Shown here one piece after another: positions 9,012-17,586 of a stretch of DNA of 64,000 nt. The notes under the pieces were generated by a model. That model was not told the DNA's origin. It did no database searches and saw only the letters and a list, made by a program, of their open reading frames with translations. The DNA comes from Microvirga sp. BSC39. Lineage in GTDB: Bacteria; Pseudomonadota; Alphaproteobacteria; Rhizobiales; Beijerinckiaceae. The DNA is taken from contig NZ_JPUG01000076.1 in NCBI RefSeq assembly GCF_000739015.1, positions 171,484 to 235,483 on the forward strand, in the 5' to 3' direction. A program made the position numbers and the translations under genes. The number at the start of each line of letters is the position of its first letter. Position 1 is the stretch's first letter.

Positions 9012-11924
9012 GTGGCAGCGAGTGTGACACAGCGAACCTCAAGACAGGTTCAGGCAGAGCGGGCCGTGACAATGACGATCCTCACCCGTTCCACCGGCAC
9101 GAAAGTAGGAAACGGCATGGTGCAATCCTTAGCGACTCTTGCCGGAACGGCATTGACCGCGATCATGGTGATCGTCGGTTCTGCCGAGGCCCAGGTCCCG
9201 TCGCCTCAACCTCTGGCACCCACCTCGGACTTCAGCAAGATCTGCTCGCCAGCTCCGAAGCCCTTTCTGACGCGGGATTGGAGCCAATGGGACAAGTCCC
9301 AGCCGGTCATCGACCCTGAGGAGATGTATGACGCGGCGATTGCGTATGCGGAGGGAAGTGCCTCTCTCAAGCGCGATCCGGTCACGGCGAAACGCCTGCT
9401 TGAAGACCTTTCCGACAGGTCATGGGCAGGGCGAGGCCGGGCTCACTACCGCCTCGGTAAACTGCTTCTCGAGCCCGTTGCAGGACCTGTCGACCCTGAA
9501 CGAGCCGCAACGCACCTTGCGACAGCCTCATCCATGCTGAACCTGGATGCGTCCGTCCTTCTGGCGGAGCTTCATGAGCAAGGCCGCATCGGCCGTGCCA
9601 GCCTGGCAGAGGCTGAACGTCTTCTTCGTGCCGCATCTACGGCAGGTCATGTCGACGGTCTTATTGCCTTAGCCCGGCTTCAGCGCAGCGGACGGCTTGG
9701 CACGGCTCCTCAGGCTGGAACCAGCGATCTGATCACTCTTGCCCTGCAGTCCCTTCACGGCGACCTGAGCAGGGGACGGTGCTCCGCGCTTTATCGCATC
9801 GGGCTCATTCTCAGCGACGAAAGCCTCGTTCCGGGCGGCTTGCAGGAGGCGATCAAATGGTTTGAGGCTGGCGCCCGCCAAGGCGACACAAACGCCGACC
9901 TGGCTCTCGCCGAGATCTACCTGCAGGAGCGTGTCAAGGCTACTCCGGATCGATTCATCCGTCACCTCGAGCGAGCTGCGGAAGGTGGCAGGCCACGCGC
10001 CATGACTCTGCTCGGCGAACGTCTCATGCTCGGAGGTAAAGCGCCCAAGGATGTCCCGAAAGGCATTGCATGGCTGGAGCGTGCCGGCCTCAATGCGGAT
10101 CCTGAAGCGTACAAGCTTCTTTCTCGCCACTACCGGGGGGAGTTCGGAGCTGCTCCCGATCTGCCGAAGGCCGCGGATGCCCTCCTGAAAGCAAGCCGGC
10201 TGCCAAGCCACAGCACGAGCATCCTTGTCGGTCTTGCGCGGCTCTATGCCATCGGAGTGAGTGGCCAGCCCGACGTCAAGGCGGCGCTGACCTACTATCG
10301 TCAGGCCGCTGATAGGGGCGATGTGGGAGCCCTGACCGATATGGCAAAACTTCTGTTGAGCCATCCGCAGGAGGGATCCCCGGAGACTCCCTTGCGACTG
10401 CTCAAGGAGGCGGCCGCCCGAAACCATCCGGAAGCCATGGGGGTTCTCGCGGAGCTTTATGCCTGCAGCACGATCGTCCCGCCCGATGCCTCTCAAGCAA
10501 GGGCCTGGCTGGATCGTGCAGCGGAGATGGGGCATGTCCGCAGCATTCTGGCGGTTGCATCCCAAAATGCAGCCGATCAAGGATCAGCTCATAAGAGCGC
10601 AGCGGCTCTCCTTCGCGCTGCAGAGCGAGACGACCGGGAAAGCATGGTTCTGCTCGCCCATGCTTTTCGGTCGGGACTGGGTGTGAAGCAGGATAGTCAG
10701 GCAGCTGATCGCTGGCGGGGTGCTGCGCTTGCACCGGGGGAGGGACGGTCCCGTGCGCTGCTTCTCCTGGCCCGCAGGATCCTGAGCGGTGAGGAAGGCA
10801 ATCGGGATGACGGTGCAGCAAAAGCGCTTCTCGAGCAGGCCGCGCAGGAAGGGGAGCCGGGCGCCCAGTTCGAGCTTGGACGCCTTCTGATCGGGCACCG
10901 GGGGGATAGGGCGCATCTGCTGCAGGGCTTGCAGCTTCTCCAGGCTGCCGCAGCCTCCGGAAATGCCGCAGCCATGCTGGCGCTGTCCGAGGCCCCGGCC
11001 GATCTGCTGTCTTCGACCGGGAGGACTGCACAGGACTGGAAGAGAGCGGCAGCAGAGGCGGGCAATGTTCGAGCGGCGATCGCCCTCGCGTCGAGTGCAA
11101 AGGAGGCGGGGGACGCAGCACGTTGGCTTTCGCGTGCTGAGACGCTTCCGGTCTGCGGAGCCCGGGATATGGTCGAACTTGCGCAAGCCTATCATAAGGT
11201 GACCGGCCCTCAGCATCCTGAGCGCGCACGGTACTGGATGGAAAAAGCCCTTAGCAATCTTAACAGCGGTCCGAAGGATCCTGCCGCATTGTTTGCGGCG
11301 GGGCGAGCCATGATCGATGGTGTTGGCGGAATGGCTGACAAAGAGGCAGCCATCAACCAGATCAAGCTTTCTGCCGATGCCGGACGGCCTGATGCAATGC
11401 GCTACCTGGGACGCGGCTATATATCCGGTCAGTTCGGTGAGCAGAGCATGCAGATGGCCGTCGAATGGTTGTCGAAGGCTCTGCGCAGTGGGGACGGCAG
11501 CGTGGCCGCCGATCTCTCCCGCCTGGCTGCTATGCCTGGCAGCGAGGGAACTGCGGCAATTGCCGTCTTGAAGGAGAGCGCAGAGAGCGGCTTGGCGCCC
11601 GCCATGCGGGAATACGGCCGCAGCCTGCAACTCGGCCTGGGGATGGCTCCACAACCGGATATCGGCGCCTCCTGGTTGCGAAAAGCCGCAGAGGCTGGCG
11701 ATACTGCCGCAATGAAGGAACTTTCCCGCGCCTATGCGTCCGGTTATGGCGTCGAACTTTCAGCCAGCGCCAGCACTGAATGGCTGCAACGGGCTGCACG
11801 GGCCGGCGATGCAGAGGCCATGCAAGGCTTGAGCCTTGCCATGACCCTCGGCTTTGGGACGGATGTGGATCCTATCGCAGCACAGGAATGGTTGAAGACA
11901 GCCGAAGGGGCGACCCGGAAGTGA
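9012..11924 (+). CDS. Secreted Sel1-repeat protein, large (second of three)
   Basis: 970 aa from GTG 9012, which has GAGAGG 8 bases upstream and lies 12 bases after the previous stop. This gives an unusually long leader (about 60 residues) before the hydrophobic segment and the AEAQ cleavage site. ATG 9072 or ATG 9117 (with TAGGAA upstream) are alternatives that give a normal signal peptide. The body is Sel1-like repeats throughout, with several divergent units in the middle. Cysteines are few and no enzyme motif is visible. Same strand, close spacing and same architecture as its two neighbours indicate one operon and a duplicated origin. Function is inferred to be a protein-protein scaffold for the polysaccharide machinery. 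Confidence 0.82.
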   Translation: MAASVTQRTSRQVQAERAVTMTILTRSTGTKVGNGMVQSLATLAGTALTAIMVIVGSAEAQVPSPQPLAPTSDFSKICSPAPKPFLTRDWSQWDKSQPVIDPEEMYDAAIAYAEGSASLKRDPVTAKRLLEDLSDRSWAGRGRAHYRLGKLLLEPVAGPVDPERAATHLATASSMLNLDASVLLAELHEQGRIGRASLAEAERLLRAASTAGHVDGLIALARLQRSGRLGTAPQAGTSDLITLALQSLHGDLSRGRCSALYRIGLILSDESLVPGGLQEAIKWFEAGARQGDTNADLALAEIYLQERVKATPDRFIRHLERAAEGGRPRAMTLLGERLMLGGKAPKDVPKGIAWLERAGLNADPEAYKLLSRHYRGEFGAAPDLPKAADALLKASRLPSHSTSILVGLARLYAIGVSGQPDVKAALTYYRQAADRGDVGALTDMAKLLLSHPQEGSPETPLRLLKEAAARNHPEAMGVLAELYACSTIVPPDASQARAWLDRAAEMGHVRSILAVASQNAADQGSAHKSAAALLRAAERDDRESMVLLAHAFRSGLGVKQDSQAADRWRGAALAPGEGRSRALLLLARRILSGEEGNRDDGAAKALLEQAAQEGEPGAQFELGRLLIGHRGDRAHLLQGLQLLQAAAASGNAAAMLALSEAPADLLSSTGRTAQDWKRAAAEAGNVRAAIALASSAKEAGDAARWLSRAETLPVCGARDMVELAQAYHKVTGPQHPERARYWMEKALSNLNSGPKDPAALFAAGRAMIDGVGGMADKEAAINQIKLSADAGRPDAMRYLGRGYISGQFGEQSMQMAVEWLSKALRSGDGSVAADLSRLAAMPGSEGTAAIAVLKESAESGLAPAMREYGRSLQLGLGMAPQPDIGASWLRKAAEAGDTAAMKELSRAYASGYGVELSASASTEWLQRAARAGDAEAMQGLSLAMTLGFGTDVDPIAAQEWLKTAEGATRK

Positions 11925-11984
11925 ACTAGCCTTTGGAACGTAGAGCGGATGTGACCGTCTATATTGGGCGGTTTGGAGATACAA

Positions 11985-13322
11985 ATGATGAGAACAACCC
12001 GAATTGTGCTCCTGAGCTCCCTTGTGATGAGCATTGCGCCGGGCGTGATGGCAGCTTCCAATCCGGGCACCAGAACACAGCCGCGCCCATCCCAGGCTGC
12101 CGTTCCAACCTCTCCGCCGACTCAGGCTCAGCTCAAGGCCATGTCCACCATGCGGCTTCTGAAGCTCGGACAGAAGGCGCTGACCGTGGAGATGGACACG
12201 CAGGATTTTGTGACCGGGCTCGACGCCGTGAAGATCGCGTCCGCACGTGGAGACCGCGAGGCGACGCGCCTCATGGCCAAGATCATGGCTCGCCATCAGA
12301 TCATTCTCGGAGCGGACGTTCGCGCAAGGCTTGAACGGCGTTTCCGCTTCGAGGCTCTTCGGGGGGCATCGAGTTCGGTTCTCGCCATCGCCAGCATGTA
12401 TGACCGCGGCGACGGAGTCCCGGCCGATACGAAGAAAGCGGCGGAGTGGTATCTGTGGGCTGCACGGGTCGGGCATGAGCGGGCCATGGCGCACGTGGCC
12501 TATGCCTATGGCACGGGCCGCGGATTGGAGCGCAACGAGGGCACTGCCTTGAAATGGCTGGAAGGTGTGAACGAGGGGCGCCAGCGGAGCACTCTTCTTG
12601 AGATCGGGTGGGCTCTCGTGTTGAGCACGGAAGGCTCAAAAGATATGCCGGCCGCTCTCCGGTTCTTCGAGCGCGCCGCCCAGATCAAGCCCAGCACCGT
12701 CTATCAGGTCGCTCTCGATCTCGAGAGAGGAGCGCGGGGTGTCCAGGATCGCGAAGCCGCGGGCCACCTGATCCGGGTTGCCGCCGAACGGGGTGACAGC
12801 GGCGCTGCCACTCATCTGGCCAATGCACTCTCGGGCAGCAGCGACGTCGAGGATCAGCGGCGAGCGGTGCAGTGGTATGGCCTTGCCGCTCAGGACAAGA
12901 CCAATATCGCAGCTGGACAAAGCCTCTCGCGCCTCCTTGCGCTGCGGCCGCAAGGGGGGCTTGTGTCGGACATTGTCGCAGCTCTGGAAAAGGCAAAGGC
13001 GGCCGGCAATACTGAAGCACTGATCGGCCTCGCCCACGCCTACTCGGAAGGCATCGGCGTCGATGCCTCGCCAGAGAGAGCCGCCACCCTGCTGCAGGTA
13101 GCCTCGGACGCGGGACATGCAGAGGCGAAGTACAAATTAGGGCTCATGTATAAATCGGGTTTAGGCGTCACGGCCGATCTCAACAAGGCGGTCGAGCTCA
13201 TGACAAGCGCCCGGGACAGCGGCTACCCTCTTGCTGCCGTAACCCTGGGCTCGATGATGGAGCCAGTCACGACAAACTCTGTCGGGGAGCCTGCTCAAGC
13301 AAGTGAAGCTGCCGTGCAGTGA
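11985..13322 (+). CDS. Secreted Sel1-repeat protein, AlgK-sized (third of three)
   Basis: 445 aa. Start chosen at ATG 11985 (a second ATG follows immediately) because GGAG stands 6 bases upstream; an upstream TTG at 11964 has no such site. Signal peptide MMRTTRIVLLSSLVMSIAPGVMA followed by a Pro/Ser/Gln-rich linker (about 30 residues), then Sel1 repeats such as GDGVPADTKKAAEWYLWAA and GIGVDASPERAATLLQVASD. Its length is close to that of AlgK, making it the best size match in the window to the alginate secretin-associated protein, but no lipoprotein cysteine is present. It is the last gene of the cluster; no T-rich terminator is evident after it. Confidence 0.82.
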   Translation: MMRTTRIVLLSSLVMSIAPGVMAASNPGTRTQPRPSQAAVPTSPPTQAQLKAMSTMRLLKLGQKALTVEMDTQDFVTGLDAVKIASARGDREATRLMAKIMARHQIILGADVRARLERRFRFEALRGASSSVLAIASMYDRGDGVPADTKKAAEWYLWAARVGHERAMAHVAYAYGTGRGLERNEGTALKWLEGVNEGRQRSTLLEIGWALVLSTEGSKDMPAALRFFERAAQIKPSTVYQVALDLERGARGVQDREAAGHLIRVAAERGDSGAATHLANALSGSSDVEDQRRAVQWYGLAAQDKTNIAAGQSLSRLLALRPQGGLVSDIVAALEKAKAAGNTEALIGLAHAYSEGIGVDASPERAATLLQVASDAGHAEAKYKLGLMYKSGLGVTADLNKAVELMTSARDSGYPLAAVTLGSMMEPVTTNSVGEPAQASEAAVQ

Positions 13323-13701
13323 CCTAGTCTTGAGCGAAAACACCTGATGTCACTTGTTCCAACACATGTGATGCAGTGCATGTGCTCATCTTCCTATGGA
13401 GCACAGACTTTCTTATGCCGGCAAAGACCGTTGTTCTACTCAAGGCGAATGTTGTCCCATTGATGTAGACGCCGGACTAATTTCAAGATGAGTAAACGTT
13501 TTAGTATATCGCGTTTCTATATTGTTCGATTATGAACCATCCTAAGAGTGAAGCTTGATCCCGTCTAAATTATAGCGAACAATATTCGCGGCGGTGTTCT
13601 GTTCTACCTCCTAAGCATAGTTCTTTACCTCTTTATTAGGGATGTTTGATGAAGGGCTAAATTGTAGAATCGGAGGTAATCTCTGCGGAAAGGCACATCG
13701 C
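13323..13701. other. Intergenic region, AT-rich, upstream of first LuxR-type regulator
   Basis: 379 bases, markedly more AT-rich than the flanking genes. It contains two small inverted repeats: GTTC-GATTAT-GAAC at 13524-13537 and GCGAA-CAATA-TTCGC at 13575-13589. A strong GGAGGT at 13672-13677 has no start codon at working distance in the regulator frame. No promoter could be assigned with confidence. Confidence 0.6.
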
Positions 13702-14469
13702 ATGTCGAACCTGTTGCCGGTCACCACTGTCTTGAGCTGCAAGAACTCAATGCTCCGCGAAGGCTTGAAGCACGTTCTATCAAGCACTCGCTTCAAGCTT
13801 CGTTCGGAGGGAATGACCCGCGACGAGATCATTCTGGATCAGGATGTGCCGGGTTCGTCCTTTCTTGTCATCCTCGATGCGAATCTTTTCCCTTCGAGGC
13901 TGGCTCATGCGATATCCTCCATCAAGGACCAGTATCCTCAGGCGCGAGTTGTCATTCTCTCCGACAGCTTCAACCTCGATGACATGAAGTCAGCGTTCCA
14001 GTCAGGGGCAGATGGCTACTGCCTTGCGACGACGGGCTGTGAGGCTCTGATCAAGTACCTCGATCTTGTGATGCTGGGTGAGTTGGTTTTCCCATCAGCT
14101 GCGTTCCTCAGCGCGATCTCGGATACCCAGTGCGAGGCAGATGTAAAGGAGCCTCTGGCGATCACCGTTCTTCCCACTCATGCTCCTTTGGGTCTTGAGA
14201 TCCATGACTCACCCATACGGACGCTTTCGAGTAGGGAATCCGAAATCCTTCAGTGCCTGATGCAGGGGGCGCCGAACAAGGTGATTGCACGCAAGCTCGA
14301 TGTGGCGGAGGCAACAGTCAAAGTGCACATCAAGGCCATTCTCCGCAAGATCCGGGTTGCCAACCGAACGCAGGCTGCCATGTGGGCCGTCAATCATCTC
14401 TCTTCCGGTAGAAGCGAGGATTTGGCTCTCTCTTCTGGTGAAGGGCTGGCGTTACAGAGTCTGCGCTGA
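13702..14469 (+). CDS. LuxR/NarL-type regulator with degenerate receiver (paralog 1)
   Basis: 255 aa from ATG 13702 (AAAGG 8 bases upstream; an earlier in-frame ATG at 13642 adds a poorly conserved extension). N-terminal response-regulator-like domain (~1-140) and C-terminal LuxR helix-turn-helix (about residues 170-235: LSSRESEILQCL, ANKVIARKL-like, EATVKVHIKAILRKI). In the receiver, the acidic pair that normally follows beta-1 is replaced (TVLSCKNSMLREGL), an Asp remains in VILDANLF, and the conserved Lys after beta-5 is lost (GYCLATTG). It probably works without phosphorylation. It sits between the polysaccharide operon and its own paralog, on the same strand, suggesting a role in controlling that operon (inference). 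Confidence 0.85.
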   Translation: MSNLLPVTTVLSCKNSMLREGLKHVLSSTRFKLRSEGMTRDEIILDQDVPGSSFLVILDANLFPSRLAHAISSIKDQYPQARVVILSDSFNLDDMKSAFQSGADGYCLATTGCEALIKYLDLVMLGELVFPSAAFLSAISDTQCEADVKEPLAITVLPTHAPLGLEIHDSPIRTLSSRESEILQCLMQGAPNKVIARKLDVAEATVKVHIKAILRKIRVANRTQAAMWAVNHLSSGRSEDLALSSGEGLALQSLR

Positions 14470-14966
14470 ACCATGTCCTGGGTGTAGCGGAATACGAATG
14501 GCTTGAGCCGGTCGCAGTCGAATGCAATCCCCATCGGAGGTGCATTCGACTGCAGAGGTGCTTACTTCCCGTAGTGGGTGATCCGCCTGATCATCATTGA
14601 ACACGAGTGGCTGAACCGGAGGGTTGCCAAGAGCTCGCGTCCTGCTCGGCATGAGCTTTTCGAGCCTCCTGAGATGCCAAGTCAGTCTTCACCGGCCCGA
14701 TAAGACCTTGTCGCAGTAGCGGTCAGAAGCCTCTTCTCTATTGATCTAATATTGCATGCAGTTCAGGCGTGCGTGAAAGTAAAGAGGCAAAACAACCTGC
14801 TTGTGCGCTGAATATTGTTACGATGTAACTTAGTGATACCTTTTGATAAACAATTGTTAAAATGTTTTGAATGGGTATTGATTGCCTCCCATAAGATTTT
14901 AAGCTAGATACCTTGAGGGAATTTTTACTTTCAACTCGCCGAATCAAGACGAGAAAGGCATCTGCA
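14470..14966. other. Intergenic region between LuxR-type paralogs
   Basis: 497 bases with no convincing gene. It holds a perfect 13-bp inverted repeat (14514-14553, listed separately), then an AT-rich block around 14740-14900 with the palindromes GTTAC-GAT-GTAAC (14817-14829) and AACAATTGTT (14849-14858). These are candidate operator or promoter elements for the downstream regulator; no sigma-70 hexamers with good spacing were fixed. Confidence 0.55.
14514..14553. terminator. 13-bp perfect hairpin after first LuxR-type gene
   Basis: Arms GCAGTCGAATGCA (14514-14526) and its exact complement (14541-14553) with a 14-base loop, 45 bases after the stop codon. There is no T-run on either strand, so it is either an atypical terminator, an mRNA 3'-end stabiliser, or a protein-binding palindrome. 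Confidence 0.4.
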
Positions 14967-15788
14967 ATGCGGAACACCTACGATCTTGATAGCCTTCCTC
15001 ATCCAGGTGCCTCATCGGCCAAGGATGTCGCGTATTCCAGGTACATGGAATTGGCGCGCTCGGTTGAGCCCTCGGCGGCAGATCATGCAACTGTCAGACC
15101 CATCAGGACATTTCTCGTCGAGCCGAATGCGCTATTGAGAGAAGGCCTGAGGCGAATTCTGTCAGAGACCGTCTATGCCCCGTCACTTGCTGCTGGAAGC
15201 CTCAATGAGGTCAGTTCCCAATGCGGTCCCGACAGCGGTACGGTTGTGCTCATCGCGGACGCAAGCCGCGATCATGAGGAGTTCTGCCGTCAGACGAAGC
15301 TGCTGAAAGAGCAGAACGCAAACGCAAAAGTCATCATGCTGGTCGAGCAATACGATCTGAACCACGTGCTCACGGCATTCCGTTCAGGGGCGGATGCCTA
15401 CCTCAAAAAGTCCATCTCCTATGAGGTGCTCGTCAAATCGCTGGATCTGGTTCTCTTGGGAGAGGTCATCTTCCCCAGTGCGATCATCGATCTCCTGCGC
15501 GACCAGGAAACCCGTGTCGAGCAGAACAAGCAAGAATCGGCTTCAGAGGGGCCTCAAGAGATGAGCCCTCCGACGAAGGGCTTGTCCGTTCGTGAGACCG
15601 TTATCCTACGCTGCCTCATGGACGGCGACTCGAACAAGCTCATTGCGCGCAAGTTCGACATCACGGAAGCGACCGTGAAGGTTCACGTCAAAGCCATTCT
15701 GCGCAAGATCCAGGCCAAGAACAGAACTCAGGCGGCGATCTGGGCTGCAAGCCACTTGTCTGCGAGCCGGGGGGCGGCCGTCAGCTGA
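14967..15788 (+). CDS. LuxR/NarL-type regulator with degenerate receiver (paralog 2)
   Basis: 273 aa. ATG 14967 has GAGAAAGG 8 bases upstream; the longer frame from TTG 14913 has no such site. A ~45-residue N-terminal extension precedes the receiver-like domain (RTFLVEPNALLREGL: the acidic pair is reduced to Glu-Pro), followed by VVLIADASRD, AYLKKS (Lys kept) and LGEVIFPSAI. The HTH (LSVRETVILRCLMDGDSNKLIARK, EATVKVHVKAILRKI) is very similar to paralog 1, including the RTQAA.WA tail, so they are duplicates that may bind related sites. Followed by a good terminator at 15817. Regulatory target unknown; neighbouring exopolysaccharide genes are the obvious candidate. Confidence 0.86.
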   Translation: MRNTYDLDSLPHPGASSAKDVAYSRYMELARSVEPSAADHATVRPIRTFLVEPNALLREGLRRILSETVYAPSLAAGSLNEVSSQCGPDSGTVVLIADASRDHEEFCRQTKLLKEQNANAKVIMLVEQYDLNHVLTAFRSGADAYLKKSISYEVLVKSLDLVLLGEVIFPSAIIDLLRDQETRVEQNKQESASEGPQEMSPPTKGLSVRETVILRCLMDGDSNKLIARKFDITEATVKVHVKAILRKIQAKNRTQAAIWAASHLSASRGAAVS

Positions 15789-15816
15789 TTGGTCCGACTG
15801 CTCGGAAGCGCCGTTC

Positions 15817-15845
15817 AAGGGAGCCGTTGGCTCCCTTTCTTTTTG
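15817..15845 (+). terminator. Rho-independent terminator after second LuxR-type gene
   Basis: Stem AAGGGAGCC / GGCTCCCTT with a GTT loop (15817-15837), followed by TCTTTTT. It separates the regulator from the convergent GMC oxidoreductase gene. Confidence 0.85.
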
Positions 15846-15876
15846 GGCCGAGCCGAACAGGCGGCTTCTTGGAGAC

Positions 15877-17517
15877 TCACGCTGAGCGGAGCACCTCGAC
15901 GCGGGTTTGCGCCTGATCCTCAAGGATCATCGCGGCTCCCTTGTCGGCGATCATCAACGTGGGCGAATTGGTGTTGCCGCTCGTGATCGTCGGCATGATC
16001 GACGCATCGACGACACGAAGGCTCTCGATGCCACGGACCCTCAAGCGTGCGTCCGTCACAGCCATCGGGTCGTTGTCGATGCCCATCTTGGCTGTGCCTA
16101 CCGGATGGAAAATTGTCGTGCCGATATCCCGTGCGCCCTTCAGGAGTTCCTCGTCCGTCGTGAGCGCTGCGCCTGGCTTGTATTCCTCGGGACGGTACTT
16201 CTGGAGCGCCGGCATCGCAACGACCTGCCTGACGAGACGCAGGGCATCCACGGCCACCCGCTGGTCCTCCTCGGTCGAGAGATAGTTTGGACGAATGGAC
16301 GGAGCCTCTCCGGCCTCCCCACTGCGGATCCGGACCGTCCCGCGGCTGGTGGGCCGCAGGTTGCACACGCTCGCGGTAAAGGCCGGGAAGGGGTGCGGAT
16401 CCTCGCCGAACTTGTCGAGCGAGAGCGGCTGGATGTGAAACTGGAGATTCGGAGTGGCGTATTCCGGTGAGGAGCGCGTGAAAGCCCCCAACTGAGAAGG
16501 CGCCATGGTGAGCGGCCCTTTGCGGAAAAGCGCATATTCCAGCGCCATCTGGCCCTTCTTGAACAGGGAGCGGTATTCCTCGTTGAGGGTCCTGACGCCG
16601 CTGACCTTGTAGATGGGGCGCAGCTGAAGATGGTCCTGCAGGTTCTCGCCGACGCCCGGAAGGTGGTGGACGACGTCGATCCCATGCTCCTGCAGGAAGG
16701 CCCCGTTGCCGATTCCGGACAATTGCAGAAGCTGCGGCGATGCGATGGCGCCCGCAGACAGAATGACCTCCTTGCGGGCCAGGATCCTCCGTAGGTTGCC
16801 ATGCTGGAGGATTTCCACGCCGATGGCACGCTTCCCTTCGAAGAGAATGCGCGTGGCATGAGCGTGCGTCTCGACCTTCAGGTTGGGGCGCGACAAGGCC
16901 GGCCTGAGGAAGCCGCGCGCGGACGACCAACGTCGCCCGTTCTTCTGGTTCACATGGAAATACGAAATGCCCTCGTTGCTGCCGGTATTGAAATCGCTCA
17001 CTCGGGGAATGCCGGCTTCCACGGCAGCCTCGATGAAGGCATCCAGGATCTCCCAGCGCATCCGGGGCGCTTCGACCCGCCATTCTCCGCCCGCGCCGTG
17101 ATGCTCGCCAGCACCGAGGTAATGGTCGAGGTGATGACGGAAGATTGGCCGCACATCGTCCCAGCCCCAGCCTTCGAGACCCATCTGGCGCCAATTGTCG
17201 TAATCCTCACGCTGGCCGCGCATGTAGATCATGGCATTGATGGCGGAGCTGCCGCCCAGGACCTTGCCGCGGGGGTAGTTGAGGATGCGGCCGTTCAGGC
17301 CCGTCTCCGCCTCGGTCTTGAACATCCAGTCGGCACGCGGATTGCCGATGGCGAAGAGATACCCGACCGGAATATGAAACCAGATCCAGTTGTCCTTGCC
17401 GCCGGCCTCAAGGAGGCAGACCGCGTTGCTTGGATCCTTGGACAGGCGGTTGGCCAGAACGCAGCCGGCCGAGCCGGCGCCGATGATCACGTAATCGAAT
17501 GTTTCGCTGTCTGGCAT
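15877..17517 (-). CDS. GMC-family FAD-dependent oxidoreductase (choline/alcohol dehydrogenase type)
   Basis: 546 aa. Start placed at ATG 17517 (MPDSETFDYVIIGAGSAG), since the longer frame begins at a weak TTG. The N-terminal dinucleotide-binding GAGSAG and the FAD ribose-binding EAGG lie in residues ~8-45; PRGKVLGGSSAINAMIYMRG is the GMC signature 1, SAGAIASPQLLQLSGIG signature 2. The C-terminal H-P-V-G-T-A-K-MG and NTNSPTLMIADKGA blocks carry the catalytic His/Asn region. Members oxidise primary alcohols such as choline or longer alcohols in the cytoplasm. It lies 69 bases after livM on the same strand and is probably co-transcribed with the liv transporter, suggesting that the transported compound or a derivative is its substrate. 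Substrate not determinable from sequence. Confidence 0.9.
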   Translation of the reverse strand: MPDSETFDYVIIGAGSAGCVLANRLSKDPSNAVCLLEAGGKDNWIWFHIPVGYLFAIGNPRADWMFKTEAETGLNGRILNYPRGKVLGGSSAINAMIYMRGQREDYDNWRQMGLEGWGWDDVRPIFRHHLDHYLGAGEHHGAGGEWRVEAPRMRWEILDAFIEAAVEAGIPRVSDFNTGSNEGISYFHVNQKNGRRWSSARGFLRPALSRPNLKVETHAHATRILFEGKRAIGVEILQHGNLRRILARKEVILSAGAIASPQLLQLSGIGNGAFLQEHGIDVVHHLPGVGENLQDHLQLRPIYKVSGVRTLNEEYRSLFKKGQMALEYALFRKGPLTMAPSQLGAFTRSSPEYATPNLQFHIQPLSLDKFGEDPHPFPAFTASVCNLRPTSRGTVRIRSGEAGEAPSIRPNYLSTEEDQRVAVDALRLVRQVVAMPALQKYRPEEYKPGAALTTDEELLKGARDIGTTIFHPVGTAKMGIDNDPMAVTDARLRVRGIESLRVVDASIMPTITSGNTNSPTLMIADKGAAMILEDQAQTRVEVLRSA

Positions 17518-17586
17518 GGTCCAGCTCAATGAATGAGCCGGCGCTCGCGACAAAGAGCGCCGGCAGGGTTACCGATGCCCCTTAAG

